Source: Lactonifactor sp. BIOML-A5 (GTDB lineage: Bacteria > Bacillota > Clostridia > Lachnospirales > Lachnospiraceae). Taken from it: a DNA stretch of 64,000 nt. Positions 7,367 through 16,583 of the stretch are shown here, piece after piece. How positions within the stretch are numbered: position 1 is the first letter of the stretch; the number at the start of each line of letters is the position of its first letter. The translations under genes were made by a program, and so were the position numbers. The notes beneath the pieces were generated by a model. The model was not told where the DNA came from. It saw nothing but the letters and a program-made list of their open reading frames with translations, and searched no databases. The stretch lies in contig NZ_WKYV01000002.1 of the NCBI RefSeq assembly GCF_009677585.1, positions 62,001-126,000 on the forward strand, given 5' to 3'.

Positions 7367-8545
7367 ATGAATAAAGAAAAACGGCGATCTCTCTATCTAA
7401 AACTTACAATTCTGTTGTCCGGCGGTGTCATGATGGCAGATCTGGCAGTATATCCTGCAGCGGAAAAAATATTTGAAGCTTTTCCCAAAACCAATACAGG
7501 ATTGCTGAATTTTATTCTCACCGGACCGTCCCTGATTCTTATCTTCTCCTCTGTCCTGTGCGGTGTCATGGCTCAGTATATAGGCAAAAAAGCTCTGATA
7601 TCCGGTGCCTACGTCCTTTTTACACTCAGCTCTCTGGCCTGTGTCTTTGCTGACGTCCCTGTTCTGCTGGCGGTAATGCGGGCTCTGATGGGGGTTGCCA
7701 TGGGCTTTATCGGGACAGCTATGGTAGGTCTTATCGCAGAGCTTTACATGGATGAAAACGCAAGAAGCTCTGTCCTGGGATACTATAACGGCATTATGGC
7801 GGGGATGGGGGCACTTTTTTCCCTGGGTGCAGGATATCTGGCACTTAAAAACTGGCATTTTGTGTTTCTTGTATTTCTGGTTATGATCCCTGTCACCCTT
7901 GCTGTCATTGCCTTCATCCCTCAGACAGAGCCCGAAGGAAAGAAGGACTCCCGGGGCGCCTCCCGGGAGACCGTCCCCTATAAAAATGTCCTGGCACTGG
8001 CCGGAGCTGCCTTTGTAGTGAATGCCATGTATGCAGTCATTCTCACCCAGGTAGCTGTTATAGTCACAGAACTGGGGATCGGCAACGCATCTACTGCGGG
8101 GGTGATGGGATCTCTCGGCACCATAGGAAGTCTGTGTGCCTGTCTGGCCTTTGGGCGTATCTACGATAAGTGCAAGAACTTTATTCCGGTTATTTTTACC
8201 ATTGTTATGGCCCTTGGGTATACAGGACTATTCTTCTCCCGAAATATCCTGTTGGTAGGTCTGATGTGTGGCATTCTTGGAGCAATGTACGGACTCAGCT
8301 TCTCTTATTACCTCATGTATGCCTCTGTCATTGTTCCTCCCTCCAAAGCGTCCCTCTCCATCTCTATTGCCAATGCAGCTGTTTATCTGGGCATCTTTGC
8401 AGGACCCTATGTCCCTCTTGTCTATCAGCGGGTGTTTTCCAGATCCACTATTGTTGATGTCCTGCCATATATGATTGGGACACTGGCCGTCTGCGGCACC
8501 ATTTCCGCAGTCCTGTCTGTAAGACGGAAGCATACTCTTACATGA
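7367..8545 (+). CDS. Major facilitator superfamily transporter
   Basis: A 392-residue membrane protein with about 12 hydrophobic segments and the MFS motif-A-like loop (GVMAQYIGKKALI) between segments 2 and 3, plus a second-half equivalent (ACLAFGRIYDKCKN). It starts 30 bases after the MttB-family gene with AAAGGAG ahead of the ATG, so the two are co-transcribed. The pairing suggests import of the methylated substrate or export of the demethylated product. Substrate cannot be read from sequence. Confidence 0.88.
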   Translation: MNKEKRRSLYLKLTILLSGGVMMADLAVYPAAEKIFEAFPKTNTGLLNFILTGPSLILIFSSVLCGVMAQYIGKKALISGAYVLFTLSSLACVFADVPVLLAVMRALMGVAMGFIGTAMVGLIAELYMDENARSSVLGYYNGIMAGMGALFSLGAGYLALKNWHFVFLVFLVMIPVTLAVIAFIPQTEPEGKKDSRGASRETVPYKNVLALAGAAFVVNAMYAVILTQVAVIVTELGIGNASTAGVMGSLGTIGSLCACLAFGRIYDKCKNFIPVIFTIVMALGYTGLFFSRNILLVGLMCGILGAMYGLSFSYYLMYASVIVPPSKASLSISIANAAVYLGIFAGPYVPLVYQRVFSRSTIVDVLPYMIGTLAVCGTISAVLSVRRKHTLT

Positions 8546-8549
8546 GAGA

Positions 8550-8592
8550 GAGCCTGTGGGGGACAGGTGTAAGTGCTGTCCCCCACAGGCTC
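8550..8592. terminator. Perfect 17-bp hairpin between convergent genes
   Basis: GAGCCTGTGGGGGACAG (8550-8566) pairs perfectly with 8576-8592 around a 9-base loop. It lies between the stop codons of the MFS gene and the CapA-like gene. No long T run follows on either strand, so it may be a weak bidirectional terminator or an mRNA-end protecting hairpin. Confidence 0.6.
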
Positions 8593-8604
8593 CTACTTAT
8601 CTCT

Positions 8605-9846
8605 TTACTGCACGCCCGCCATCTTTTTCAGACTTTTGACCGTAAATTCATCATCTGTCTCCCCATGAATTCCATGTTCTTTGGCCAGCTCCTCTGTATA
8701 GTCCTCAAGCTTATATACTCCCATTGCCTTTCTGGGTTCATCGTAGTGCATGACCAGAGGCGTAAGTCCGTAATCCTCAATCCATACTTTGCCGCTCGGG
8801 GGATCCTTCTTCACAGTAATACGGGCCATTCCTCCCAGAAGTCCTTTTATGTCCTTCTGCAGCGACGCAAAATTTCCCAGAGAATAATAGACAAGCATCT
8901 CATGCCCGTCTCCTTCTTTTCTCATCTCATACCCCTGAAGTACATGGGGATGTGTTCCAATAATTATGTCAACCCCCTGCTCCCCCAGAAATTTTACCCA
9001 CTCCTGTACCGATTCATCCGGTTCGTCAGAATATTCTGTTCCCGCATGGAGGAAAAACACTACCAAATCTCCCATTTCCCCGGCCTCTTTAACCTTTGCC
9101 GCCACCTTCTCCCTCTCCAGAATATCCAGAAGGCAGGTATCTTTGGACAGAGTGTCCCCATTTACTCCATAGGTATAGTTCAGCATGGCTACTTTAAAGT
9201 TTTTTACCTCCGCCACCCGTATAGAGGAATCCCCCTCCTCATCGTGGATCCCCAAGACTGACACCTGGGGATAATTCTTTTTCCAGAATCCTGCGGTGTC
9301 CAGTATTCCCTGCTTTCCCCTGTCATAGGCGTGGTTAGACGCGTGCTCCACGACCCGGAACCCTGTGGAAACCAGGGCATCTCCCACAGCAAACGGGCTT
9401 CCGAAATCGGGATATCCTCCAACCTCATCCTCATCCCCGATAAAGATAGTCTCCTGATTCACTGCCGCGAGATCCGCCTTCTGAATCTCGTCTTTCATGT
9501 GGGTATACAGAAAGTTAAAGTCCCAGGAATTGTCACCTTGTCTGGCCTCCTCCAGGATCTGGTCATGCATGATATTATCTCCCACAGCAACTATCCTGAG
9601 TGTATTTTCTTCTTCCAGAGCCAGCTGCTCCTCCCGTTCCTTCTCCATCTGCTCTTCTTTTGCTTTTGCGGCAGCCTCCTCTGCTTTCACCCTTTTTCTA
9701 TGTATGGAGAGAGACAGGATAGCTGCGATAACGGCCAGCAGCAGTATTCCCATGCCAGCCAGCCGCAGCCGCATTCTCTTTACCTGTCTCTCTCTTATTT
9801 TTTGACGTCTGAGGCGTTCCTGCCTTCTTTTGACCTCCTCGTCCAT
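8605..9846 (-). CDS. CapA family metallophosphatase-like membrane protein
   Basis: About 413 residues. A very basic N-terminus is followed by one membrane segment (about residues 33-50, GMGILLLAVIAAILSLSI), a Lys/Glu/Ala-rich coiled-coil linker and an extracellular CapA/PGA_cap domain of the calcineurin phosphoesterase fold (AVGDNIMHD, NQETIF, ASNHAYDRG, VFFLHAGTEYS, IIGTHPHVLQG). CapA proteins are linked to poly-gamma-glutamate capsule or unknown envelope functions; no capB or capC is present here, so a capsule role is not implied. The ATG at 9846 is chosen for the GGAGGGGGAGGGAG site just upstream. Confidence 0.87.
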   Translation of the reverse strand: MDEEVKRRQERLRRQKIRERQVKRMRLRLAGMGILLLAVIAAILSLSIHRKRVKAEEAAAKAKEEQMEKEREEQLALEEENTLRIVAVGDNIMHDQILEEARQGDNSWDFNFLYTHMKDEIQKADLAAVNQETIFIGDEDEVGGYPDFGSPFAVGDALVSTGFRVVEHASNHAYDRGKQGILDTAGFWKKNYPQVSVLGIHDEEGDSSIRVAEVKNFKVAMLNYTYGVNGDTLSKDTCLLDILEREKVAAKVKEAGEMGDLVVFFLHAGTEYSDEPDESVQEWVKFLGEQGVDIIIGTHPHVLQGYEMRKEGDGHEMLVYYSLGNFASLQKDIKGLLGGMARITVKKDPPSGKVWIEDYGLTPLVMHYDEPRKAMGVYKLEDYTEELAKEHGIHGETDDEFTVKSLKKMAGVQ

Positions 9847-9925
9847 TCTCCCTCCCCCTCCTGCTTTTTCTTTCATTATAACAAAAGCAGGCAGAATGAG
9901 ACAATAGAATCGTCATTTTATGCTA

Positions 9926-10678
9926 TTATTTTAGAAAAACATACTCATAGCCTGTGGAATAATCCGGGCAATACTCATATCCCAGCCCTGTAAACTCCTT
10001 TACATCCTCCAGATCCTCCACATAGGTCTCTGCCATCCAGCGCACCATCTCCCCCCTTGCCATCTTAGCCTGGGTTGCCTTTACCTTTACAATACTCTGG
10101 GACAGTTCCCCGAAGATACAGGAAATATACCGGATGCTTTTCCCGGGATATCTGCCCAGATACCGCTCCACAGTCTTGCTGTATTCTTTGGAGGCCAGAT
10201 TCAAAATCTCATCCTCGCCACTGGTCAGTTCCCTAAAGATCTTGTCCCCCCAGAACTCATACAGATTGTGTTTCCCATCTGCATGCAGTCTGGCCTGCAT
10301 CTCCAGGCGGTAAGGCGCCACCCCATCCATAGGCCTGAGCACCCCGTACAGTCCGGAAATAATCCGGAGATAGTGATTTGCATAATCCCACTGCTTGTTT
10401 GTAAACACCTGAGGCGCCATATATTGATATTGAATTCCCTCGTATGCCAGCAGTGCAGGGGTATTCCGTCTGACTGACTCCCAGTTTTTCAGTCTCTCAT
10501 AGTTCAGCTGTGCAATCTTATCATTGCAGCACCACAGTGTCTTCAGTTCTTCATAGCTCATCTGCATCAGACAATGATAAAGCACCTCCATCTCTTCCTG
10601 AAACACAGGCCGCTGGTCTGTATTCATCACATCATCACACAGGTTCATCTTCTTTGCCGGAGAAATAATAATTTTCAT
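9926..10678 (-). CDS. yaaA: YaaA family peroxide-stress protein (UPF0246)
   Basis: About 250 residues beginning MKIIISPAKKMN, the hallmark of the YaaA/UPF0246 family, with the conserved PAKKM, YEGIQYQYM and ASKEYSKTV stretches. E. coli YaaA binds DNA and limits oxidative damage from free iron. The ATG at 10678 is used because the family starts there and GGAGTGGGATAGGT precedes it; an in-frame upstream ATG is unlikely. It stands alone, 204 bases from the next gene. Confidence 0.92.
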   Translation of the reverse strand: MKIIISPAKKMNLCDDVMNTDQRPVFQEEMEVLYHCLMQMSYEELKTLWCCNDKIAQLNYERLKNWESVRRNTPALLAYEGIQYQYMAPQVFTNKQWDYANHYLRIISGLYGVLRPMDGVAPYRLEMQARLHADGKHNLYEFWGDKIFRELTSGEDEILNLASKEYSKTVERYLGRYPGKSIRYISCIFGELSQSIVKVKATQAKMARGEMVRWMAETYVEDLEDVKEFTGLGYEYCPDYSTGYEYVFLK

Positions 10679-10831
10679 ACCTATCCCACTCCTCATGTAA
10701 ATCCGACTGCCGGGTTGCTATTTTCTCTTGTAACTCCATTTTAAAGTTATAGTACCATATTTCATCCCAGAGTTACAACTGCCGTTCAGGGTAACCTTTT
10801 TGACGTTTATGACAAAAAAAGGGGAAAAATA

Positions 10832-10871
10832 TACCCCCGGGGAGGAAGCATCTTCTTCCTCCCCGGGGGTA
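10832..10871 (-). terminator. Strong terminator after the transglutaminase-like gene
   Basis: A perfect 17-bp GC-rich stem (TACCCCCGGGGAGGAAG, 10832-10848, with 10855-10871) closes a 6-base loop. On the minus strand it is followed by TATTTTT, so it ends the transcript of the gene at 10883. Confidence 0.85.
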
Positions 10872-10882
10872 TTTCTATGGTT

Positions 10883-12076
10883 TCATGATTCAACAAAGAT
10901 AAACCTGATAAGGTGTAGACCGTCAACATTTCCATACCGGAATTCTACATGCTCAATTCCCCTGGCCTTCATGTAGTACTGACTCAGTTTGTCCAGGCTC
11001 TCCTCTGTGAACAGATCCGCGGCAGCAGCCTCATAGCTTCCCTGGTCGGCAAACTTCATCATCATATCAGATGCGCCCTCATCGATTTTGCCCGCACAGT
11101 ACTCGTATATCTGACCGGAATCGTAGGAGGTGAAATAATCACCCGTCAGCTCATAGTAATTGTAGGCTCCTGACTGGCAGACCGGAAGCTGAAAATCCCC
11201 GTCCGGACTGCAGATGCTCTCATATTCCTGGGGAACAGGGCAGAGATAATCATATAAAATGATGCCGTTCAGGATTCCCTGGGTGTCCCCCTCTGTCTGG
11301 GAGGATGCGCTGTCCGGATCCCCGTAGGTGGCATCCACATAGTAATACTCACCCTCTATCTCTACAATATTCCACGCATGTCCGATATTCGTCTCCAGAG
11401 AAGTTCCCTGTACATAAATACATGGAATTCCGATTTTGTCCAGAAGGTATTTGACAGAGGCCGCATAACCAGCGCACACGGACTGGTTATTCTGAAATAC
11501 ACTTACAATATTCTGATCATCCTGTGAGTCCAGATACTGTGTTGTATTTATAATATATTCGTAAACGGCCTTTACCATATCATAGGAAGATCCGCCTCCG
11601 GCAGCAATCTCCTCAGCCACGGCATCTGCCTTCCCCTCTATCTGCGTCTGTATCTCCCCGGCCTCTTCCCGGGTTCTCTCATAATTAGGCTCAAAGACAG
11701 CATAGTCATCGTAGAGGGTCGTGTAATAGGTAGAGGCATTCTTCACCCAGAAAAGCTCCATCCGGTCACACAGCAGTGCGCTGTACGCTCTGTCTATGAT
11801 ATCCTTGTCACCGCTGGCGACCTCCACTTCTCCCTGAAACTCCTGAATGCCTTTTAAAAGCTGCCTGTAGATTCCCTTTTCCTCTTCTGCAAGCTGATTA
11901 TAGTAGTAACCGGAATGGATCTCCTCCGTCTCTTCCGGGATCTCACCGCCATGCTGTGGTTCCCCGGAGATAAGATCCCCAATGACAGATTTTCCTTCTT
12001 CTTTAGAATGACATCCGGCGGCGGCCAGGACAACTGTCATACATACTACTGCGGCCCATTTTCCATATTTTTTCAT
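10883..12076 (-). CDS. Transglutaminase-like lipoprotein
   Basis: A 397-residue surface lipoprotein. The signal peptide ends with the lipobox AAGC (cysteine near residue 22), followed by a Glu-rich linker. The second half carries a transglutaminase-like core with the Cys-His-Asp triad pattern: SVCAGYA, GHAWNIV and VDATYGDPD. Bacterial proteins of this type are thought to be proteases or cross-linkers acting at the cell surface; the actual activity is not known. It is monocistronic with its own terminator. Confidence 0.85.
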   Translation of the reverse strand: MKKYGKWAAVVCMTVVLAAAGCHSKEEGKSVIGDLISGEPQHGGEIPEETEEIHSGYYYNQLAEEEKGIYRQLLKGIQEFQGEVEVASGDKDIIDRAYSALLCDRMELFWVKNASTYYTTLYDDYAVFEPNYERTREEAGEIQTQIEGKADAVAEEIAAGGGSSYDMVKAVYEYIINTTQYLDSQDDQNIVSVFQNNQSVCAGYAASVKYLLDKIGIPCIYVQGTSLETNIGHAWNIVEIEGEYYYVDATYGDPDSASSQTEGDTQGILNGIILYDYLCPVPQEYESICSPDGDFQLPVCQSGAYNYYELTGDYFTSYDSGQIYEYCAGKIDEGASDMMMKFADQGSYEAAAADLFTEESLDKLSQYYMKARGIEHVEFRYGNVDGLHLIRFIFVES

Positions 12077-12197
12077 TTATCTGCTCTCTTTTCTTCATAT
12101 TCTAAAAAAGTACTCCCGGGAGCAGCCGGACAGGCTTGCTCCTCTGCCTATTTTATCATATGGGAGCAGGTTTGCAAATTTTAATTTCTGATCCTTA

Positions 12198-14864
12198 TCA
12201 CTCTCTCAGTCTTTCTACAATGCTTATCCTGTTCACCCTCCGGTACATAAGTACAGGAATGGCCACAGCCAGAATTGCCATGAAGGGCAGCACCAGCGCC
12301 ACCGGCAGCAGGGTAAAGTCATATACAAACCAGCGCAGGGTTCTGCTAAGGGGTCTGAGAATAAGAAGACTTACCAGGCTTCCCACCGCCGAGCTGATAA
12401 GACCGATAAAGATGACGTAATACAACCCTTCGAAAATGAGCATCTTCTGCTGCTGCCGGTCTGTCATACCGATACTTTTCATCATAGCCAGTTCTTTCCT
12501 CCTGGTAATAATCCCTGTCAGTGTTGAGTTTACATAATTCAGTATGCCTACTGCACCCACTACAACGCACAGGGCGCCGCCGATGAGCTTCAGCACCTCC
12601 ATCATCTGCATAAACTCTTTCCTGAGCTCTTTTCGGGATCTGTAGTCTGTCTGAGGATTTATCTGAGTAGTATATTTCTCAACGGCAGCTTCCGCTGTGT
12701 CCAGGTGTTCTTCCCCTATTCGGAAGCATGCCAGATATCTCTGGAACCCATTGACGGCAGCAGTCCGTTCCAACTCTTCTTTAGGTACGATCATAGAGAT
12801 TTCAGGGGATCCCGCGGCCAGACCTGCGACACCCTCCCCCAGCTCTACAACAGCCATGACTTCATATTCATCCCACGGAAGTTCTCTGACCCCCCTGGCA
12901 GATACGATTCCGGAAGTGTCCACCGGATTTCCATAGGCATCATAGATTTCTTCCTGTCTCTTGTCATACTGTTCCCGGGTGTCATACCTGCAAAGCTTTA
13001 CCTTATCCCCGGGATGATACCAGCTCTCGTTCTTATTATTAATATCCATCTGGGCAACTGCGAGAACATATCCCCCCTCATTGAATTTCTCAATATCCAG
13101 TTCTCCCTCTGTCACATGAAGCTGCTTCAGAATATACGGGTCAAAGGCAAACCGCCGTTCCGTCATAATCCTGTCCTGAGTCAGCACATCTTCATAGGTT
13201 TTCCTGAAATCAGCAATGGAGTCCTTTAAAAACCCCCTTTCCATCCCCTGGCGGAGACGTTCTTTACCTGTCTCGTCCATGGGAAACGGAAAAAATGATA
13301 CATATGCGCTTCCGCTCTCCTCAACCCCGTCCATATCATTTACAGTGTCAAAAAATTCCTCCGGCAGCTCAATATCTCCTGTCCCATAGTTATGGAAATA
13401 GTCTGTGGTTCCTATATTGAGATCCCCGTATATCATTTCATCCATATATTTGTCTATGCTGAAGCCTCTGACTGCGGAATATATTGTCAGGAGCAGGATA
13501 ATTCCAAGGGACAGTGATGTGATAACTACAACCGCTTTTTTCTTATACCGGAACACATTGGCCAGGGCCATCCGGCTGATTTTTCCCCTGTGAGAGGCTG
13601 CTTTTTGTTTTTTCTTTTTTCCCTTGTCACATTCTACATATTTAACAGCCTCCACAGGCGATACACAGGCTGCCGCTTTTCCCGGTCTGCGGCAGCTGAT
13701 CAGCACGGTAATCAATGAGAATATGGCTGCTCCCATAAATATTACAGGGTTTGCTGTAAAACCATCTCCATAGACTCCGGAAACCATACCAAGCATCACA
13801 GGAGTAAGCTTAATCCCCAGCAGCCACCCCAGAATCAGGCCTGCCGGGATCCCTGCGGCAGAGAGTATAAGGGCTTGCCTGCGCACCAGGAAACGAATCT
13901 GCTTTCTGGTAGCCCCCAGAGTCTTTAACAGCCCGTAAAATCGGATATCCATAACAATGGATATCTGAAAAATATTATAGATTACCAGATATCCGGTAAT
14001 TCCAATCAATACCAGTATAAAAACTACACCCAGCACGGTCTGTACGTCCATGCTCTCTGCCTTGGCAGACAGATAAGCCCAGTTTACCCCAATGTCAATT
14101 TCATTGTCTGCAAACCCGCATTCCATGAGTACCTTACGGGCATTTTCTTCTATATTTCTGCTGCTTTTAAAAAAAACCTCTGCCTGGATCAGCCCTTCTC
14201 CCAGACTTTTCCCGGACCGCAGCATTTCTTTTCTCTCAGATTCGTCAACGGAGGCTATCACTTCCTCCACATATTCCTTTGACAGATATAGCTGACTTGC
14301 TCCCAGCATGGGATCTCCCTGGTAGATTCCCGACACCGTAAAGGTGTCTCTGTGCTTATGCCCCAGATAATCAAATTCCAGGGTAATCTTTTGCCCCAGT
14401 TCTCTGGGTACGCCCATTAAATCCAGCACAATGGTATCTGCCAGAATCTCCTTTTTATTCCTGGGATACGTCCCCTTCTCCGGCTTGCGGAATCCCCACT
14501 CCAGATCTTCCGGCTCCCCATAACGAATCTCTGTCTGGCGTTTAGCCAGCGTCTCATTAGACGCCATCCCCACCAGGATATTATAGCTTATCTCCTTTAT
14601 TCTGGAATTTGTCCGGATTTTGTCATATTCTGCCCGGGTAAGGTCTTTATAACCCGCATGGGCGCTGGTTCCTACCTGACGCATGATCTCCTTTTCCATG
14701 GAAGATATCAGACCCATGGCCAAGGTAAATACAGTGGTAAAGAGAACGGTTGTCAGTACAATGGCTGTCACGGCGAACAGGTTTCTCATCCTGCTGTTTC
14801 TGAGGCTTGCCATGGAGAGCTTTTTTACCGCCTTCTGGTTATTATTCTTCACCTTCTCCGCCAC
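12198..14864 (-). CDS. ABC transporter permease, FtsX type (module 2)
   Basis: An 888-residue membrane protein with two FtsX domains. The pattern is one N-terminal segment (NLFAVTAIVLTTVLF), a long extracellular domain, three segments near residues 275-400, another segment near 445, a second large extracellular domain, and three C-terminal segments. The start overlaps the ATPase gene by 23 bases, so translation is coupled. With the ATPase, kinase and regulator upstream it forms a four-gene module of the kind that senses and expels or detaches envelope-active compounds such as peptides. A similar module lies directly upstream; this one is the longer permease of the two. Confidence 0.88.
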   Translation of the reverse strand: MAEKVKNNNQKAVKKLSMASLRNSRMRNLFAVTAIVLTTVLFTTVFTLAMGLISSMEKEIMRQVGTSAHAGYKDLTRAEYDKIRTNSRIKEISYNILVGMASNETLAKRQTEIRYGEPEDLEWGFRKPEKGTYPRNKKEILADTIVLDLMGVPRELGQKITLEFDYLGHKHRDTFTVSGIYQGDPMLGASQLYLSKEYVEEVIASVDESERKEMLRSGKSLGEGLIQAEVFFKSSRNIEENARKVLMECGFADNEIDIGVNWAYLSAKAESMDVQTVLGVVFILVLIGITGYLVIYNIFQISIVMDIRFYGLLKTLGATRKQIRFLVRRQALILSAAGIPAGLILGWLLGIKLTPVMLGMVSGVYGDGFTANPVIFMGAAIFSLITVLISCRRPGKAAACVSPVEAVKYVECDKGKKKKQKAASHRGKISRMALANVFRYKKKAVVVITSLSLGIILLLTIYSAVRGFSIDKYMDEMIYGDLNIGTTDYFHNYGTGDIELPEEFFDTVNDMDGVEESGSAYVSFFPFPMDETGKERLRQGMERGFLKDSIADFRKTYEDVLTQDRIMTERRFAFDPYILKQLHVTEGELDIEKFNEGGYVLAVAQMDINNKNESWYHPGDKVKLCRYDTREQYDKRQEEIYDAYGNPVDTSGIVSARGVRELPWDEYEVMAVVELGEGVAGLAAGSPEISMIVPKEELERTAAVNGFQRYLACFRIGEEHLDTAEAAVEKYTTQINPQTDYRSRKELRKEFMQMMEVLKLIGGALCVVVGAVGILNYVNSTLTGIITRRKELAMMKSIGMTDRQQQKMLIFEGLYYVIFIGLISSAVGSLVSLLILRPLSRTLRWFVYDFTLLPVALVLPFMAILAVAIPVLMYRRVNRISIVERLRE

Positions 14865-15567
14865 CTTCCTCTCTTCTGCGGACAGGCCCTCTGTTTCTGG
14901 TATCCCCCGCCAGCTTTCCGTCTTCTATATGGAGTACCCGTCCGCATAGCTGTGCAATCGCCTCGTTGTGGGTAATCATAATAATGGTCTGGCGGTATCG
15001 CTCCCCACTCAGTTTCAGAAGTCCCATCACTTCAGTGGTCGTCCTGGAATCCAGATTCCCCGTGGGTTCATCGGCTAAAAGAATCGCCGGTTTTGACGCC
15101 AGAGCTCTCGCTATGGCGACTCTCTGCTGCTGCCCTCCGGACAGCTGCCCCGGCAGTGCATACATTTTATCTGTCAGCCCAAGACTCTCGATAATATCCT
15201 CAATAAATGCCCTGTCTGCCTCCCCTCCATCCAGCTCTACAGGCAGAGTTATGTTATCATAAACGTTTAAGATAGGAACCAGGTTATAATCCTGAAATAC
15301 AAATCCGATATTACGCCGCCTGAAAATTGTGAGCTGATTATCATTCAGGCGGGAGAATTCCACCCCGCGGATACTCACCCCTCCGCTGGTAGGGTAGTCC
15401 AGTCCCCCCAGCATATTTAGCAGTGTAGACTTACCGCTCCCGGAGGTCCCTACAACGGCCACAAATTCTCCTTCCTCCACCGTAAGATCCACCCCGTCCA
15501 GAGCTTTTACCGTATTATTTCCCTGTTGATAGTATTTTTTCAGCTGTCTGGCTGTTAAAATTGGCAT
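14842..15567 (-). CDS. ABC transporter ATP-binding protein (module 2)
   Basis: A 241-residue MacB/LolD-class ATPase. Walker A is GTSGSGKST at residues 40-48, with the signature LSGGQQQ, Walker B AILLADEPTG and the switch histidine in MITHNE. The C-terminal tail is unusually acidic and basic (RRREEGGGEGEE) and overlaps the permease start. Its ribosome site GGAGG at 15576-15580 is buried in an inverted repeat, see the separate entry. Confidence 0.92.
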   Translation of the reverse strand: MPILTARQLKKYYQQGNNTVKALDGVDLTVEEGEFVAVVGTSGSGKSTLLNMLGGLDYPTSGGVSIRGVEFSRLNDNQLTIFRRRNIGFVFQDYNLVPILNVYDNITLPVELDGGEADRAFIEDIIESLGLTDKMYALPGQLSGGQQQRVAIARALASKPAILLADEPTGNLDSRTTTEVMGLLKLSGERYRQTIIMITHNEAIAQLCGRVLHIEDGKLAGDTRNRGPVRRREEGGGEGEE

Positions 15568-15573
15568 AAAAAA

Positions 15574-15615
15574 GTCCTCCTCTTATTCTATCTGCCTTTA
15601 GTATAAGAGAAGGAC
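15574..15615 (-). promoter_or_regulatory. Terminator-like hairpin that contains the ribosome site of the ABC ATPase gene
   Basis: On the minus strand GTCCTTCTCTTAT (15615-15603) pairs with ATAAGAGGAGGAC (15586-15574), 12 of 13 positions, around a 16-base loop, and is followed by T6 and then the ATG at 15567. The GGAGG ribosome site is inside the 3' arm. The structure could end transcripts from the kinase gene, hide the ribosome site, or both. Confidence 0.55.
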
Positions 15616-15632
15616 CTTACATCCTTATGACA

Positions 15633-16583
15633 TTAAAAAGTAATTTTATGACGATCCTGTAAGAAATCCACGGGAAGCATCACGTGAAAGCAGCTTCCTG
15701 TGCCTGGCTGGGACTGTACGGCTGCATACCCTTTTTCTTTGGAGAGAATCAGCTGGGTCAGATACAGGCCCAGGCCAGAGCCAGGGACTTTCTCTCCATT
15801 TTTACCTCTGTAAAATCTCTGAAAAATAAGATTATATTCATCCTGGGAGATTCCCGGGCCTTCATCCTGAATCTCTATATCCACATAGAGCTCCAGTACA
15901 TTTACCCTTATCACAATGGCCGAACCTCTGGGAGAATACTTTACAGCATTCTCCAGTATATTTCCCAGGGCTTCCACCGTCCATTTCCGGTTATGCCAGA
16001 CCTGTATCTCTGGAAATTCCTGAACCTGAATTTCAATCTGTTTTTCTCCTGCCGCCGCAAATACAGAGGCAACGCTGTCTGCAACCGTCTGTTTCAGCCC
16101 TTCCCAGGCGGGAGTGAAGGAGACCGCCCCAGTCTCAAGACGGGAAATCTTCACCAGCTGGGCCAAAAGCCACTGTATCTTTTCCGTCTGCTCCCGGATA
16201 CGGTGGAGAAACTCCAGGCGTTCCCCCTCCGTTAAGGAGGGATCCTCCAGCAGCTCTGTGCACATTTTAATATTGGAAAGAGGTGTCTTCAGCTGGTGGG
16301 AGATATCTCCGATCATACCTTTTACTGCCTCTTTTTCCTCCTCTGCCTCCCGGCTGGCATGCAGAAGCTGCCCGGACAGTTTCACGCTGAGGGACACCAG
16401 CTTATCCTCTCTGGTGTCCCCCAATGTCTCACTGTAATCTACGTTTTTCCGGTTCAGGATGTCCTGCAGAACTTTTTCTGTTTTTGTATAGGACCTCTCC
16501 AGTTTTCTTCTGTACCCTGCCAGGAGAATACCCCCTGCCAGAAGAAGGAGTAGTGAGATCCCGATCCATACACCCCCGTTCAT
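15633..16583 (-). CDS. Sensor histidine kinase (module 2)
   Basis: A 316-residue kinase with a single N-terminal membrane segment (residues about 5-23) and essentially no extracellular part, so it probably senses through its partner ABC permease rather than directly; that is inference from related systems. The H-box ISHQLKTPL has the phospho-accepting histidine at residue 96. N box (LENAVKYS), G1 (DEGPGI) and G2 (GSGLGLYL) follow. It overlaps the response regulator gene by four bases. Confidence 0.9.
   Translation of the reverse strand: MNGGVWIGISLLLLLAGGILLAGYRRKLERSYTKTEKVLQDILNRKNVDYSETLGDTREDKLVSLSVKLSGQLLHASREAEEEKEAVKGMIGDISHQLKTPLSNIKMCTELLEDPSLTEGERLEFLHRIREQTEKIQWLLAQLVKISRLETGAVSFTPAWEGLKQTVADSVASVFAAAGEKQIEIQVQEFPEIQVWHNRKWTVEALGNILENAVKYSPRGSAIVIRVNVLELYVDIEIQDEGPGISQDEYNLIFQRFYRGKNGEKVPGSGLGLYLTQLILSKEKGYAAVQSQPGTGSCFHVMLPVDFLQDRHKITF

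Noticed and set aside
8605..9846. Poly-gamma-glutamate capsule operon
   Set aside because: Only a CapA-like protein is present; capB and capC are missing and CapA-like proteins are common without capsule.
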